A stretch of 64,000 nt of DNA from positions 43,191 to 107,190 of the forward strand of contig NZ_UZWD01000017.1 of assembly GCF_900631955.1 (NCBI RefSeq), given 5' to 3'. Position numbers and translations under genes: made by a program. This DNA is from Devosia equisanguinis. GTDB lineage: Bacteria; Pseudomonadota; Alphaproteobacteria; Rhizobiales; Devosiaceae. The notes under the pieces were generated by a model. The model worked only from the letters and a program-made list of their open reading frames with translations, had not been told where the DNA came from and made no database searches. Positions 1-8,721 of the stretch are shown here, piece after piece (the stretch's first letter is position 1; each line of letters starts with the position of its first letter).

Positions 1-2
1 TC

Positions 3-767
3 GCCATGGTGTTCCAGTCCTACGCGCTCTATCCGCATATGAGTGTCGCCGACAATATCGGTTTCGGCCTCAAACTTTCAGGTATGCCCAAGGCCGAGAT
101 CGCGGCTCGGGTAAAGGATGCGGCGGACACCCTGCAACTCACCCATCTGCTCGATCGCAAGCCCAAGCAGCTGTCCGGCGGCCAGCGTCAGCGCGTCGCC
201 ATTGGCCGCGCCATCGTGCGCAAACCCAAAGTGTTCCTGTTCGACGAACCGCTGTCCAATCTCGACGCCGCCCTGCGCGCCCAGATGCGCGTCGAACTGG
301 CCGAACTGCACAGCCGCATCGGCGCCACCATGGTCTATGTGACGCACGATCAGGTCGAGGCCATGACCATGGCCGACCGGATCGTCGTGCTCAATGGCGG
401 CCGCATCGAACAGGCCGGCGCGCCCATGGAGCTCTACCGCAAGCCCGCCACCCCCTTCGTTGCCGGCTTCATCGGTTCGCCCAAGATGAATTTCGTCACC
501 GGTCCCGAAGCCGAGAAACTTGGCGGTGAACTGGTGGGCGTCCGCCCCGAGCATCTGCGTATCGACGAGACCGGTCCCTGGACGGCGACCATCCGCCATG
601 TCGAACATCTGGGCGCCGAAACCCTCATCCACGCCGATGCCGAAGCCATCGGTCCCATCACCATCAAGGCCGAAGGCGATGTGCCCCTGGCCAGCGGCAA
701 GTCCATCCGCATTGGCTTCAAGCCCGAAGATCTCCACCGCTTCGTCGGCGGCCGCCGGCAGGAATAG
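3..767 (+). CDS. Sugar-type ABC transporter ATP-binding protein (MalK/UgpC family), 5' end outside window
   Basis: This is the C-terminal part of a cytoplasmic ATPase that powers a carbohydrate-type ABC importer. The first readable residues are the Q-loop ([15 protein letters not shown]), so Walker A and roughly the first 80 residues lie upstream of the window and the ATG at 6 is internal. The signature [14 protein letters not shown], Walker [13 protein letters not shown] and switch-histidine [15 protein letters not shown] are all intact. The tail from about GSPKMNFV onward is the TOBE-type regulatory extension of MalK/UgpC proteins. Its binding protein and permeases would be upstream and are not visible, so the substrate cannot be assigned. 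The next gene is convergent, and this gene ends the operon. Confidence 0.93.
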   Translation, partial: AMVFQSYALYPHMSVADNIGFGLKLSGMPKAEIAARVKDAADTLQLTHLLDRKPKQLSGGQRQRVAIGRAIVRKPKVFLFDEPLSNLDAALRAQMRVELAELHSRIGATMVYVTHDQVEAMTMADRIVVLNGGRIEQAGAPMELYRKPATPFVAGFIGSPKMNFVTGPEAEKLGGELVGVRPEHLRIDETGPWTATIRHVEHLGAETLIHADAEAIGPITIKAEGDVPLASGKSIRIGFKPEDLHRFVGGRRQE

Positions 768-792
768 GGCTTTCAGAACCGAGACGGCCAGC

Positions 793-1518
793 CTATTGCA
801 GAACGGAGCGCAGGCCTGCGGCGAGGTAACCCGCCCATTGGCGCCGCCCAGCCTCCTCGGCGATCAAGTCGTTGACGATTTCGAAGCCGCAGGCCGGTTT
901 GCCTGAGCTCCAGCAATGGTAGTCGAGCGTGAAGGAGCCGCCGCCGATGCCGCTATAGGGGGCATTGTCGGCAATGGTCAGGCCGAATTGGTCGCCCAGG
1001 CTCTGCGCCAGCATCCGCGCAAAGCCGCTATCCTCATGCCAGATCGTGCCGCCATCCATGGTGCGCATGCTGCCCAGCGCCAATTGCCTGGTGCAGGAAT
1101 GCAGCGCGAAAAATGCCGGATTGGCATGGCGTGCCCGCATCGCCGCCCATTGCTCCGCCACAGCGGCATGAAACGGCCAGAAATAGCGCTCCTGCCGGTC
1201 CATCCGGTCTGCCTCGGACAGGCAGATATTTCCGGGGATAAGAACGCCATCGCTGCTTTCCGGGATAGACTGGCTGTCGGCAATCCAGCGATTGGTGTCG
1301 AGCACCAGTCGTGACTGCCCGGTCAGCACGGCGGGGGCGTCCAGCGCGGCCGAGAGCATCCGCACCACCGGTTCGATGCCGAGGTCGAGCGCGATGTGGA
1401 GGGTGTCGCAGCCGGGCGCCAAACCCAGTCCGCTCAATGCGGGCGGGATATGCGCGCTGGCGTGATCGCACACGATGAGACAGGGGAATGAGCCGTTCCC
1501 ATTGATGATCTCGATCAT
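793..1518 (-). CDS. N-formylglutamate amidohydrolase family protein
   Basis: Predicted zinc-dependent hydrolase of the FGase family (HutG-like), whose characterised members release formate from N-formyl-L-glutamate in histidine breakdown. The family hallmarks are visible: VCDHASAHIPP near the N-terminus, LDLGIEPVVRML, and SRLVLDTNR. The open frame extends upstream to 1578, but I chose the ATG at 1518 (MIEIINGNG), where family similarity begins; the extra 20 residues are Cys-rich and unlike the family. No other hut genes are nearby, so the substrate may be another N-acyl amino acid. The stop lies 25 bp from the convergent ABC ATPase. Confidence 0.85.
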   Translation of the reverse strand: MIEIINGNGSFPCLIVCDHASAHIPPALSGLGLAPGCDTLHIALDLGIEPVVRMLSAALDAPAVLTGQSRLVLDTNRWIADSQSIPESSDGVLIPGNICLSEADRMDRQERYFWPFHAAVAEQWAAMRARHANPAFFALHSCTRQLALGSMRTMDGGTIWHEDSGFARMLAQSLGDQFGLTIADNAPYSGIGGGSFTLDYHCWSSGKPACGFEIVNDLIAEEAGRRQWAGYLAAGLRSVLQ

Positions 1519-1735
1519 CTCAACTCCATTGGGCAGCGACGCACACGGGCAGGCGACGCAAGTTTGTGCACCATGCATGCAAACGAAGCATTTGCTATTT
1601 AAGGTACGATATTTCGAACGAAGTTCTGTCGCGATATGATTCTATAGCAATTTTTTCCATTATCGTTCATATTTTTAGAATGCAAGCTGAAGAGCAATTT
1701 GCTTAAGTGGCGGCGCATCAAAAAGGGGGAACGTA

Positions 1736-3361
1736 ATGTCCAGAATGCTTCTCGCTCTGTTTCTCGCCACCACTGCAATGGCTGGCACCGCGTCCATGGG
1801 AGCAGCCCAGGAGCTGCGTTTCGCCTCGAGCGGCGATGCCGTGTCCATGGACCCCTATATCCGCAACGAGGTCTTCACCTACAGCTTCCTCGGCAATGTC
1901 TATGAAGGTCTGGTGCGCCGGAACCCGGATTTGACCATCGCGCCGGAACTGGCCGAAAGCTGGGAGATGGTTTCCCCGACCCAGTGGCGCTTCCATCTGC
2001 GCCAGGGCGTCAGCTTCCACGATGGCAGCCCCTTCACCGCCGATGACGTGATCTTCTCGGCCGACCGTGTGCGCGCCGGCGATTCCGATTTCAAGAACCG
2101 CCTGAGCGGCGTCACCGAAGTGGTCAAGGTCGACGACTACACCGTCGATTTCATCACCGCCGAACCCAACCCCATTCTGCACTTTACCTGGCCCAATTGG
2201 TACATCATGTCCAAGACCTGGGCCGAGGCGAATGGGGTCGCCGATGCCAGCCGCGCCACCGATGTCGAAAATTTCGCGACGCTGCATGCCAATGGTACCG
2301 GTCCGTTCAAGCTCGTGACCCGCGAGCCCGGCATCAAGACCACGCTTGAAGCCAATGACGGCTGGTGGAACGAGGCCAATAAGGCCGGTAACGTCGAGAG
2401 CGTCACCTATACCCCGCTGCCGAACGACGCCACCCGCGTCGCCGCCCTTTTGTCGGGCCAGATGGACATGGTCTATCCCATCCCGGTGCAGGACATTCCG
2501 CGCCTCGAGGCTGCGCCCAACGTCAAGGTTATCGCCGGCCCCGAAGTGCGCACCATGTATCTGACCATGAACCAGTGGAAGGATACGCTGCCCGGTTCCG
2601 CCGTCGAGGGTGAAAATCCCTTCAAGGACCAGCGGGTTCGCGAGGCCGTCTATCGCGCCATCGATATCGACCTGATCAATCAGCGCATCATGCGCGGCCA
2701 GGCCACTGCCGCCGCCCTGATGGTTGCCCCTGGCGTCAATGGCTTCACCGACGAGATCGAGCGCTATGCCTACGATCCGGAAAAGTCCAAGGCGCTCCTG
2801 GCCGAGGCGGGCTATCCCGATGGCTTCAAGCTGACCTTCCAATGCTCGAACGACATGTATCTCAATGACGAGGCCATCTGCCTTGCCATCAGCTCCATGC
2901 TCGCCCGCGTCGGCATCGAGGCCGACACCAATGTGCAGGCGCGCGCGCAATATCTCGAAGCCGTGCTCTCCCCGAACATGGATTTCGGCCTCGCCATGCT
3001 GGGCACCACCCCGGCAAGCCTCGACAGCCACATTGCGCTCTTCTCGCTGCATATGTGCCCACGCCTGTCCGAGGATCGTCCGATCTGGGCAGCCGATGAC
3101 ATCAAGAGCTTGGTGGCCGGTACGTCCAACTATGCCGGCTACTGCAATCCGGAAGTCGATGCGCTGTCCAAGCAGATCCTCAGCGAGACCGACGAGGCCA
3201 AGCGCGACGAGCTGATCAAGCAGGCCTGGACCATCACCACCGATGATGTGGCCTATATCCCGCTGATGCAGTCCTGGTCGGCCTGGGCCACCGCCGCCAA
3301 TGTCACGCTCGAGCGCCGCGCCGACAACGTCTTCGACTGGCGCTACGTCACCATCGACTGA
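1736..3361 (+). CDS. Peptide/nickel-type ABC transporter substrate-binding protein
   Basis: Periplasmic binding protein of the SBP_bac_5 (DppA/OppA) family, 541 aa, a normal length. A Sec signal peptide (MSRMLLALFLATTAMAG, cleavage near residues 24-25) precedes LRFASSGDAVSMDPYIRNE and the family pattern ELAESWEMVSPTQWRFHLRQ followed by VSFHDGSPFTADDVIFS. A purine-rich Shine-Dalgarno (aaggggga) lies just before the ATG. It is the first gene of a seven-gene operon with both permeases, a fused ATPase and three enzymes. The upstream 157 bp is AT-rich and probably carries the operon promoter. Substrate is inferred to be a short peptide or a peptide-like conjugate because of the downstream amide-cleaving genes. 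Confidence 0.93.
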   Translation: MSRMLLALFLATTAMAGTASMGAAQELRFASSGDAVSMDPYIRNEVFTYSFLGNVYEGLVRRNPDLTIAPELAESWEMVSPTQWRFHLRQGVSFHDGSPFTADDVIFSADRVRAGDSDFKNRLSGVTEVVKVDDYTVDFITAEPNPILHFTWPNWYIMSKTWAEANGVADASRATDVENFATLHANGTGPFKLVTREPGIKTTLEANDGWWNEANKAGNVESVTYTPLPNDATRVAALLSGQMDMVYPIPVQDIPRLEAAPNVKVIAGPEVRTMYLTMNQWKDTLPGSAVEGENPFKDQRVREAVYRAIDIDLINQRIMRGQATAAALMVAPGVNGFTDEIERYAYDPEKSKALLAEAGYPDGFKLTFQCSNDMYLNDEAICLAISSMLARVGIEADTNVQARAQYLEAVLSPNMDFGLAMLGTTPASLDSHIALFSLHMCPRLSEDRPIWAADDIKSLVAGTSNYAGYCNPEVDALSKQILSETDEAKRDELIKQAWTITTDDVAYIPLMQSWSAWATAANVTLERRADNVFDWRYVTID

Positions 3362-3429
3362 TTTCGGTTTCCGGGCGCGGTATTGCCGCTGCGCCCGGCC
3401 TTTCCCGTCAACGCCGACCCGAGGCCGGT

Positions 3430-4401
3430 ATGCTTTCCTTCCTGTTCAGGCGCCTGGTGCAGTCGGCCTTCGTGCTGCTGGTCGTTGCGCTGCTGTCCTT
3501 CATCATGTTCCGCTATCTGGGCGACCCGGTCGCGCAGCTGGTGAATGAAGATGCCACCTATGCCGACCGCATGGCGCTGCGAAACCAGATGGGGCTCGAC
3601 GAGCCGATCTGGGTGCAGTTCGCCCATTTCGTCGGCCGCGTCCTGCAGGGCAATTTCGGCCTTTCCTATCAGATGGGCCAGCCGGTTTCCCGCCTCCTGG
3701 CCGACCGCCTGCCGGCCTCGATCGAACTGAGCCTCGTCGCCTTCGGCATCTCGCTGGTGCTCGGCATTCCCATGGGCATCTATGCCAGCCTCAAGCCCAA
3801 CAGCTTTGGCGCTCGCGCCATGATGATCCTGTCGCTGGTCGGCATTTCCTTGCCCACCTTCTTCATTGGCATCATGCTGATCCTTTATTTCGGCGTCGAA
3901 CTCGGTTGGCTGCCCACCTTCGGACGTGGCCAGGTGGTCAATGTCCTGGGCTGGCCTACCGGCCTGCTCACCGTTTCGGGGCTGCAATCCATCATCCTGC
4001 CGGCCATCACGCTCGGCTTGTTCCAGCTCACTTTCATCATGCGCCTCGTGCGCGCCGAAATGCTGGAAATCCTCAAGACCGATTACATCAAATTCGCCAA
4101 GGCCCGTGGCCTCAGCGCCCGCAAGGTCTATTTCGGCCATGCCCTGAAAAACACCATGATCCCGGTCATGACCATTGCCGGTCTGCAGCTGGGCTCGATC
4201 ATCGCTTTCGGCATCATCACCGAAAGCGTGTTCCAGTGGCCGGGCATTGGCTTGCTTTTCCTGCAGGCCGTCTCGACCGTAGATATCCCGGTGATCTCCG
4301 CTTACTTGCTCCTGGTCGCGGTGATCTTCGTCACGGTCAATCTGATCGTCGACATCCTCTATTTCCTCATCGATCCGCGCTTGCGCGTCAACGCGAGCTG
4401 A
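3430..4401 (+). CDS. Peptide ABC transporter permease, DppB type
   Basis: Inner-membrane permease of the binding-protein-dependent importer, 323 aa. It begins with the DppB-like MLSFLFRRLVQSAFVLLVVA membrane segment and has about six hydrophobic helices. The cytoplasmic EAA loop that docks to the ATPase is visible as TDYIKFAKARGLSARKV, followed by FGHALKNTMIPV. The C-terminus LIVDILYFLIDPRLRV is the usual DppB ending. It lies 68 bp after the binding protein and 8 bp before the second permease, so it is clearly co-transcribed. Confidence 0.94.
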   Translation: MLSFLFRRLVQSAFVLLVVALLSFIMFRYLGDPVAQLVNEDATYADRMALRNQMGLDEPIWVQFAHFVGRVLQGNFGLSYQMGQPVSRLLADRLPASIELSLVAFGISLVLGIPMGIYASLKPNSFGARAMMILSLVGISLPTFFIGIMLILYFGVELGWLPTFGRGQVVNVLGWPTGLLTVSGLQSIILPAITLGLFQLTFIMRLVRAEMLEILKTDYIKFAKARGLSARKVYFGHALKNTMIPVMTIAGLQLGSIIAFGIITESVFQWPGIGLLFLQAVSTVDIPVISAYLLLVAVIFVTVNLIVDILYFLIDPRLRVNAS

Positions 4402-4409
4402 GGCCCGCC

Positions 4410-5339
4410 ATGTCAACCGCTACCAAAACTTCGCTTTTCGCGCGCATGACCGATAGCGAGCTGTTCTATCGCTACATCAATTCGCCCACCACGGTGATCG
4501 CTACCATTATCGGCCTGGCCATGGTGCTGGCGGCGGTGCTGGCGCCCTGGATCGCGCCGCAAGACCCGTTCAACATGGCCGAGCTGGATCTGTGGAACTC
4601 GCTGCTGCCGCCCGCCTGGCACGAAGGGGGCGACATGCGCTTCCTGCTCGGGACCGACGATCAGGGCCGCGACCTGCTCTCGGCCCTGCTCTACGGCACC
4701 CGCACTTCGCTGATGGTGGGCGGCATCTCCGTGCTTATCGCCGTCGTCGTGGGCATCGCGGTCGGCCTGATCGCCGGCTATGTCGGCGGCGCCTTCGACG
4801 CCATCGCCATGCGTATCGTCGATATCCAGATGACCTTCCCGGCCATCATGGTGGCGCTGTTGATCGACGGTGTCAGCCGTAGCGTGTTGCCGCGCGACCA
4901 GCATGACAGCCTCGCCATCTTCGTCATCATTTTTGCCCTCAGCCTTTCCATCTGGCCGCAGGTTGCCCGCACCGTGCGCGCCTCCACCATGGTGCAGGCC
5001 AAGCGCGAATATGTGCTGGCCGCGCAGGTGATCGGCATTCCCCCGCTCACCATCATGTTCCGCCATGTGCTGCCCAACGTTCTGGGCCCGGTGCTGGTTA
5101 TCGCCACCATCAATGTCGGCCTCGCCGTGCTGGGTGAAGCCACCCTCAGCTTCCTCGGTGTCGGCATTCCCGCCTCCCAGCCGTCGCTGGGCACGCTCAT
5201 CCGCATGGGCAATGGCTTCCTGTTCTCCGGCGAGCAATGGCTGGTGATCTTCCCCGGTATCACGCTGGCGCTGCTGGTGCTGTCGGTCAACCTGACTGGC
5301 GACTGGCTGCGCGACGTGCTCGACCCCAAGCTGCGCTGA
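4410..5339 (+). CDS. Peptide ABC transporter permease, DppC type
   Basis: Second inner-membrane permease, 309 aa. The open frame extends far upstream inside the dppB-like gene, but the real start is the ATG at 4410 (MSTATKTSLFARM), 8 bp after the previous stop. DppC hallmarks are APWIAPQDPF after the first membrane helix, LGTDDQGRDLLSALLYGTR, and the EAA loop REYVLAAQVIGIPPLTIMF with HVLPN. The C-terminus NLTGDWLRDVLDPKLR is the standard family ending. It pairs with the upstream DppB-type subunit and the downstream fused ATPase. Confidence 0.94.
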   Translation: MSTATKTSLFARMTDSELFYRYINSPTTVIATIIGLAMVLAAVLAPWIAPQDPFNMAELDLWNSLLPPAWHEGGDMRFLLGTDDQGRDLLSALLYGTRTSLMVGGISVLIAVVVGIAVGLIAGYVGGAFDAIAMRIVDIQMTFPAIMVALLIDGVSRSVLPRDQHDSLAIFVIIFALSLSIWPQVARTVRASTMVQAKREYVLAAQVIGIPPLTIMFRHVLPNVLGPVLVIATINVGLAVLGEATLSFLGVGIPASQPSLGTLIRMGNGFLFSGEQWLVIFPGITLALLVLSVNLTGDWLRDVLDPKLR

Positions 5340-5350
5340 GGAGACCGACC

Positions 5351-7045
5351 ATGACACTTCTCTCCATCAAGGGCCTGCGCGTCGAATATCCCGGCCGTAA
5401 GGGTACTTTCGTCGCCGCCACCGGCGTTGATCTGACTGTCGCGCGGGGCGAAATTCTCGGCCTGGTCGGTGAATCGGGCGCCGGCAAGTCCACCATCGGC
5501 AGCGCCATCATGGGCCTGCTCGATTTTCCGGGCCGCGTCACCGCCGGCGAAATCCTCTTCGAAGGCCAGAAGATCGATGCCACCGACAGGGCGGCGCTGC
5601 AGGCGCTGCGCGGTCGCCGCATCTCGATGATCTTTCAGGATCCGCTGACTAGCCTCAATCCCATCTACACGGTGGGCCACCAACTGATCGAAACCATCCA
5701 GTCGCACCTGCCGCTGGACCACGCTGGAGCGCGTAAGCGGGCCATCGAAATGCTCGACGCCGTGGGCATTGCCGAGCCCGAAGTGCGGGTCGATCAATAT
5801 CCGCATCAGTTCTCCGGCGGCATGCGCCAGCGCGTCGTCATTGCCCTGGTGCTCTGTTCCGAACCCGACCTCATCATCGCCGACGAGCCGACCACGGCGC
5901 TCGACGTCTCCGTGCAGGCGCAGATCCTCAAGCTCATCAAGAAGCTGGTGGCCGAGCGCGATGTCGGCGTCATTCTCGTCACCCACGACATGGGCGTCAT
6001 TGCCGAAACCGCCGATCGCGTCATGGTTATGCATCGCGGCCAGGTGGTGGAGACCGGCGACACCCATCAGGTCATTCACGAGCCGCGCCACGACTATACC
6101 AAGTCGCTGATCGCCGCCGTGCCGCGGGGCGACAGGAGCCTTCACCGCTTCCCGCGCGTCGTCTACAAGACCGACAATGCCACGCCCGAAAAGCAGATTG
6201 ACCTCGGCACCCATTGGCTGGGTCGCGCCGCCAACGCCGCCACCAGCACCGAAGGCAAGGCTCTGGTCGAGGTCCGCAATCTCGATCTGCGCTTTCTGAC
6301 CCGCAATGCCATGCTGCCGCGCAACCGGCGCTATTTCAATGCCGTGCGCGATGTCAGCTTCGATATCCGCGAGCGCGAAGTGCTGGGGCTGGTCGGCGAG
6401 TCCGGCAGCGGCAAATCCACCATCGCCCGCGTCCTGGCCCAGATCTACCGCCCCACCAGCGGCACCTTTACCTTTGGCGGCAAGCTGGTCGATGCCAAAT
6501 TGCCCAGCCGCGAAGCCATGGCGATCCGCACCCAGATCCAGATGATCTTCCAGGATCCCTATTCCTCGCTCAATCCGCGCATGCGGGTCGATCGCATCAT
6601 CGCCGAGCCCATCCGCCACCACCGCTTGGCGGAGAACGAGACCGAACTGCGCGGCATCGTTCAAGATCTGCTCGAAGTGGTCGGGCTCGGCGCCGCGGCG
6701 GCATCGAAATTCCCGCACGAATTCTCCGGTGGCCAGCGCCAGCGCATCGCCATTGCCCGAGCGCTGGCCACCCGTCCGCGCTTCCTCATCTGTGACGAGC
6801 CGACATCGGCGCTCGACGTCTCCATCCAGGCGCAGATCCTCAATCTGCTCAAGGATCTGCGCGACGCGCTCAATCTCACCGTGCTGTTCATCAGCCACGA
6901 CCTGCCGGTGGTTCGCCAGATGTGCGACCGCGTCATCGTCATGCGCAACGGTGCCATCGTCGAGGAGGCAGAAGTCAACGATCTCTTCAATGCCCCAAAG
7001 TCCGACTACGCCAAGGAACTGCTGAACCTGATGCCCTCGCTCTGA
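5351..7045 (+). CDS. Fused double ABC ATPase for peptide import (DppD-DppF type)
   Basis: A 564-aa protein with two complete nucleotide-binding domains, equivalent to DppD plus DppF in one chain. Domain 1 (about 1-260) has Walker A GESGAGKST, signature FSGGMRQRVVIA and Walker B LIIADEPTTALD. Domain 2 (about 300-564) has GESGSGKST, FSGGQRQRIAIA and FLICDEPTSALD. A linker around residues 265-300 carries the oligopeptide-transporter region after AAVPRGDRSLHRFPRV. Start chosen at the ATG at 5351, 11 bp after the dppC-like stop and preceded by gaggag. Fused ATPases of this kind are common in Alphaproteobacteria. The 779-aa open frame on the opposite strand here is a shadow. Confidence 0.94.
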   Translation: MTLLSIKGLRVEYPGRKGTFVAATGVDLTVARGEILGLVGESGAGKSTIGSAIMGLLDFPGRVTAGEILFEGQKIDATDRAALQALRGRRISMIFQDPLTSLNPIYTVGHQLIETIQSHLPLDHAGARKRAIEMLDAVGIAEPEVRVDQYPHQFSGGMRQRVVIALVLCSEPDLIIADEPTTALDVSVQAQILKLIKKLVAERDVGVILVTHDMGVIAETADRVMVMHRGQVVETGDTHQVIHEPRHDYTKSLIAAVPRGDRSLHRFPRVVYKTDNATPEKQIDLGTHWLGRAANAATSTEGKALVEVRNLDLRFLTRNAMLPRNRRYFNAVRDVSFDIREREVLGLVGESGSGKSTIARVLAQIYRPTSGTFTFGGKLVDAKLPSREAMAIRTQIQMIFQDPYSSLNPRMRVDRIIAEPIRHHRLAENETELRGIVQDLLEVVGLGAAAASKFPHEFSGGQRQRIAIARALATRPRFLICDEPTSALDVSIQAQILNLLKDLRDALNLTVLFISHDLPVVRQMCDRVIVMRNGAIVEEAEVNDLFNAPKSDYAKELLNLMPSL

Positions 7046-7077
7046 GGACATCGGCTTCTGGACAATCGAGGAACGCC

Positions 7078-7926
7078 ATGACCGAAACCAATGCCAAGCG
7101 CGAAGTCGAATGGGCACGCATGACCGCCCCCGAGCTCAAGGCGCTGGCCATGAGCGGCAAGGCGCTCGCCATTCTTCCCGCCGGCGCGCTCGAGCAACAT
7201 GGCCCGCATCTGCCTGTTATCGTCGACACGGCCAGCGCCAATGCCGCCTCGCTTGCTGCGGCGCAGGAGGTTGCGGCGGACATGCCGGTGGCGGTTCTGC
7301 CGCCGCTGTGGATGGGTATGAGCGAGCACCATCTGCCGTTCGGCGGCACCATCAGCCTCGATTACGCCGCCTATCGCGCCGTGCTTGCCGCGATTGTCCG
7401 CTCGCTCAAGGCTATCGGCTTTGCACGCCTGTTGATCGTTAACGGCCATGGCGGCAATATCGAGGGGCTGAATCTGTCGGCGCGCGAATTGGCGGTAGAA
7501 CACGACATGCCCATCGCCACCATCATGCCCTGGATGAACGCCCGGGCCGAAATCACCGCGCTGATGGAAAGCGCTGCGCCCGGCCATGCCTGCGAAGGTG
7601 AGACGTCCCTGATGCTGGCCATTGCAGGCGATCTCGTGCGCACTGAGAAATTCGAGGAAGCCGCATCCTCGACCATCGCGCCCACCAATGCCCCGCCGGG
7701 CATTTCGCGCTTCTATTCCTTCGCCGAGCGCGCCCCCCAGACCGGTGTCATGGGCGATCCGCGCAAGGCCACTGCCGCCAAGGGCGAAGCGGTCCTCGCC
7801 ATTCACAAGCGCCTGGTGGTCGAGGCCATCCGCAACGAGCGTGTCTGGTCGCAGCCCGATGCCGTCTGGCAAGAGGGCAGGGGCCTGCGTACACAGGACG
7901 GCCCGCTGGCGCCGTCAAAGTCCTAG
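7078..7926 (+). CDS. Creatininase family protein (metal-dependent amidohydrolase)
   Basis: 282-aa member of the creatininase/MftE fold family, zinc or manganese amidohydrolases that open cyclic or formyl amides. Metal-site motifs are LPAGALEQHGPHLPV near residue 40, the GMSEHH stretch near residue 80, and the glycine-rich NGHGGNIEG near residue 122. A CEGETSLMLAI helix supplies the later acidic ligand (usual form HAGExET). It starts 32 bp after the ATPase stop and 9 bp before the amidotransferase, so it belongs to the transporter operon. The family covers creatininase, FAPy deformylase and mycofactocin peptidase, so the exact substrate is unknown. An amide from the imported compound is the contextual guess. 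Confidence 0.88.
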   Translation: MTETNAKREVEWARMTAPELKALAMSGKALAILPAGALEQHGPHLPVIVDTASANAASLAAAQEVAADMPVAVLPPLWMGMSEHHLPFGGTISLDYAAYRAVLAAIVRSLKAIGFARLLIVNGHGGNIEGLNLSARELAVEHDMPIATIMPWMNARAEITALMESAAPGHACEGETSLMLAIAGDLVRTEKFEEAASSTIAPTNAPPGISRFYSFAERAPQTGVMGDPRKATAAKGEAVLAIHKRLVVEAIRNERVWSQPDAVWQEGRGLRTQDGPLAPSKS

Positions 7927-7935
7927 GAGAAAATC

Positions 7936-8721
7936 ATGTGCCGCTTTCTCGCCTATCTCGGAGCGCCGATCTTTCTCGATGAGCTGGTCTATACCCCGGC
8001 CCATTCGCTGATTCACCAATCTCTGCACGCGACCGAGGCCAAGACCGAGACCAATGGTGATGGCTTCGGACTGGGCTGGTATGGCGACCGCACCGAGCCG
8101 GGCATCTATCACGAAGTCCTGCCCGCCTGGTCCGACCAGAACCTGCGCAGCCTCTGCGGCCAGATCCGTAGCCGCCTGTTCTTTGCCCATGTGCGCGCCT
8201 CGACCGGCACCGCACTGTCGCGCTCCAATTGCCATCCCTTCCGCCACCAGGCTGACCTGTTCATGCATAATGGCCAGATCGGCGGCTATCGCCACCTCAA
8301 GCGCCAGATCGAAACCGTCCTGCCCGACACGCTTTACGAGCATCGCCTGGGCACTACCGATTCCGAGGCGCTGTTTCTCATGGCTCTCGCCAATGGCCTG
8401 CGCGACGAACCCATTGCCGCCATGGAGCGCACTTTGGGTACGGTCCAATCCATGCTTGATCGCGCCGGCATCACCGAACCCCTGCGCTTCACCAGCTGCT
8501 ACACCAATGGCGAAACCCTCTGGGCCTATCGCTGGGCCTCTGACGACAGGGCGCCGAGCCTTTATTATCGCGAGGAGGAGGGCGGCTATCTCGTCGTCTC
8601 CGAGCCGATCGACGAAGGCACCAAGTGCTGGAACGTGGTCCCCAAGCAGTCGGTGCTGCGCGTCGATGCCGGTGGCATCCACATCGAGCCGATGAGCATC
8701 GCTTATGGAGTTGCAGCATGA
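7936..8721 (+). CDS. Class II glutamine amidotransferase (EgtC/YafJ-like)
   Basis: 261-aa Ntn-hydrolase of the GATase_4 type. The second residue is Cys (MCRFLAYLG), which becomes the N-terminal nucleophile after Met removal. Further conserved elements are [31 protein letters not shown] and [10 protein letters not shown]. Stand-alone members include EgtC, which removes the gamma-glutamyl group from an ergothioneine precursor. No egtB or egtD genes are visible here. It overlaps the next gene by ATGA, a sign of translational coupling. In this operon the likely job is hydrolysis of a gamma-glutamyl amide, which is inference from family and context only. Confidence 0.88.
   Translation: MCRFLAYLGAPIFLDELVYTPAHSLIHQSLHATEAKTETNGDGFGLGWYGDRTEPGIYHEVLPAWSDQNLRSLCGQIRSRLFFAHVRASTGTALSRSNCHPFRHQADLFMHNGQIGGYRHLKRQIETVLPDTLYEHRLGTTDSEALFLMALANGLRDEPIAAMERTLGTVQSMLDRAGITEPLRFTSCYTNGETLWAYRWASDDRAPSLYYREEEGGYLVVSEPIDEGTKCWNVVPKQSVLRVDAGGIHIEPMSIAYGVAA

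Noticed and set aside
1718..3052. 444-aa open frame antisense to the peptide-binding protein
   Set aside because: No motif and shadow-like composition; the + strand gene has a signal peptide and family motifs.
3906..5339. Possible 477-aa fusion upstream of the DppC-type permease
   Set aside because: The first 168 codons overlap the DppB-type gene in another frame; the true start is the ATG at 4410.
4778..7117. 779-aa open frame on the minus strand
   Set aside because: Exactly antisense to the clear DppC and fused ATPase genes; translation is rich in His, Asp and Gly as expected of a shadow in GC-rich DNA.
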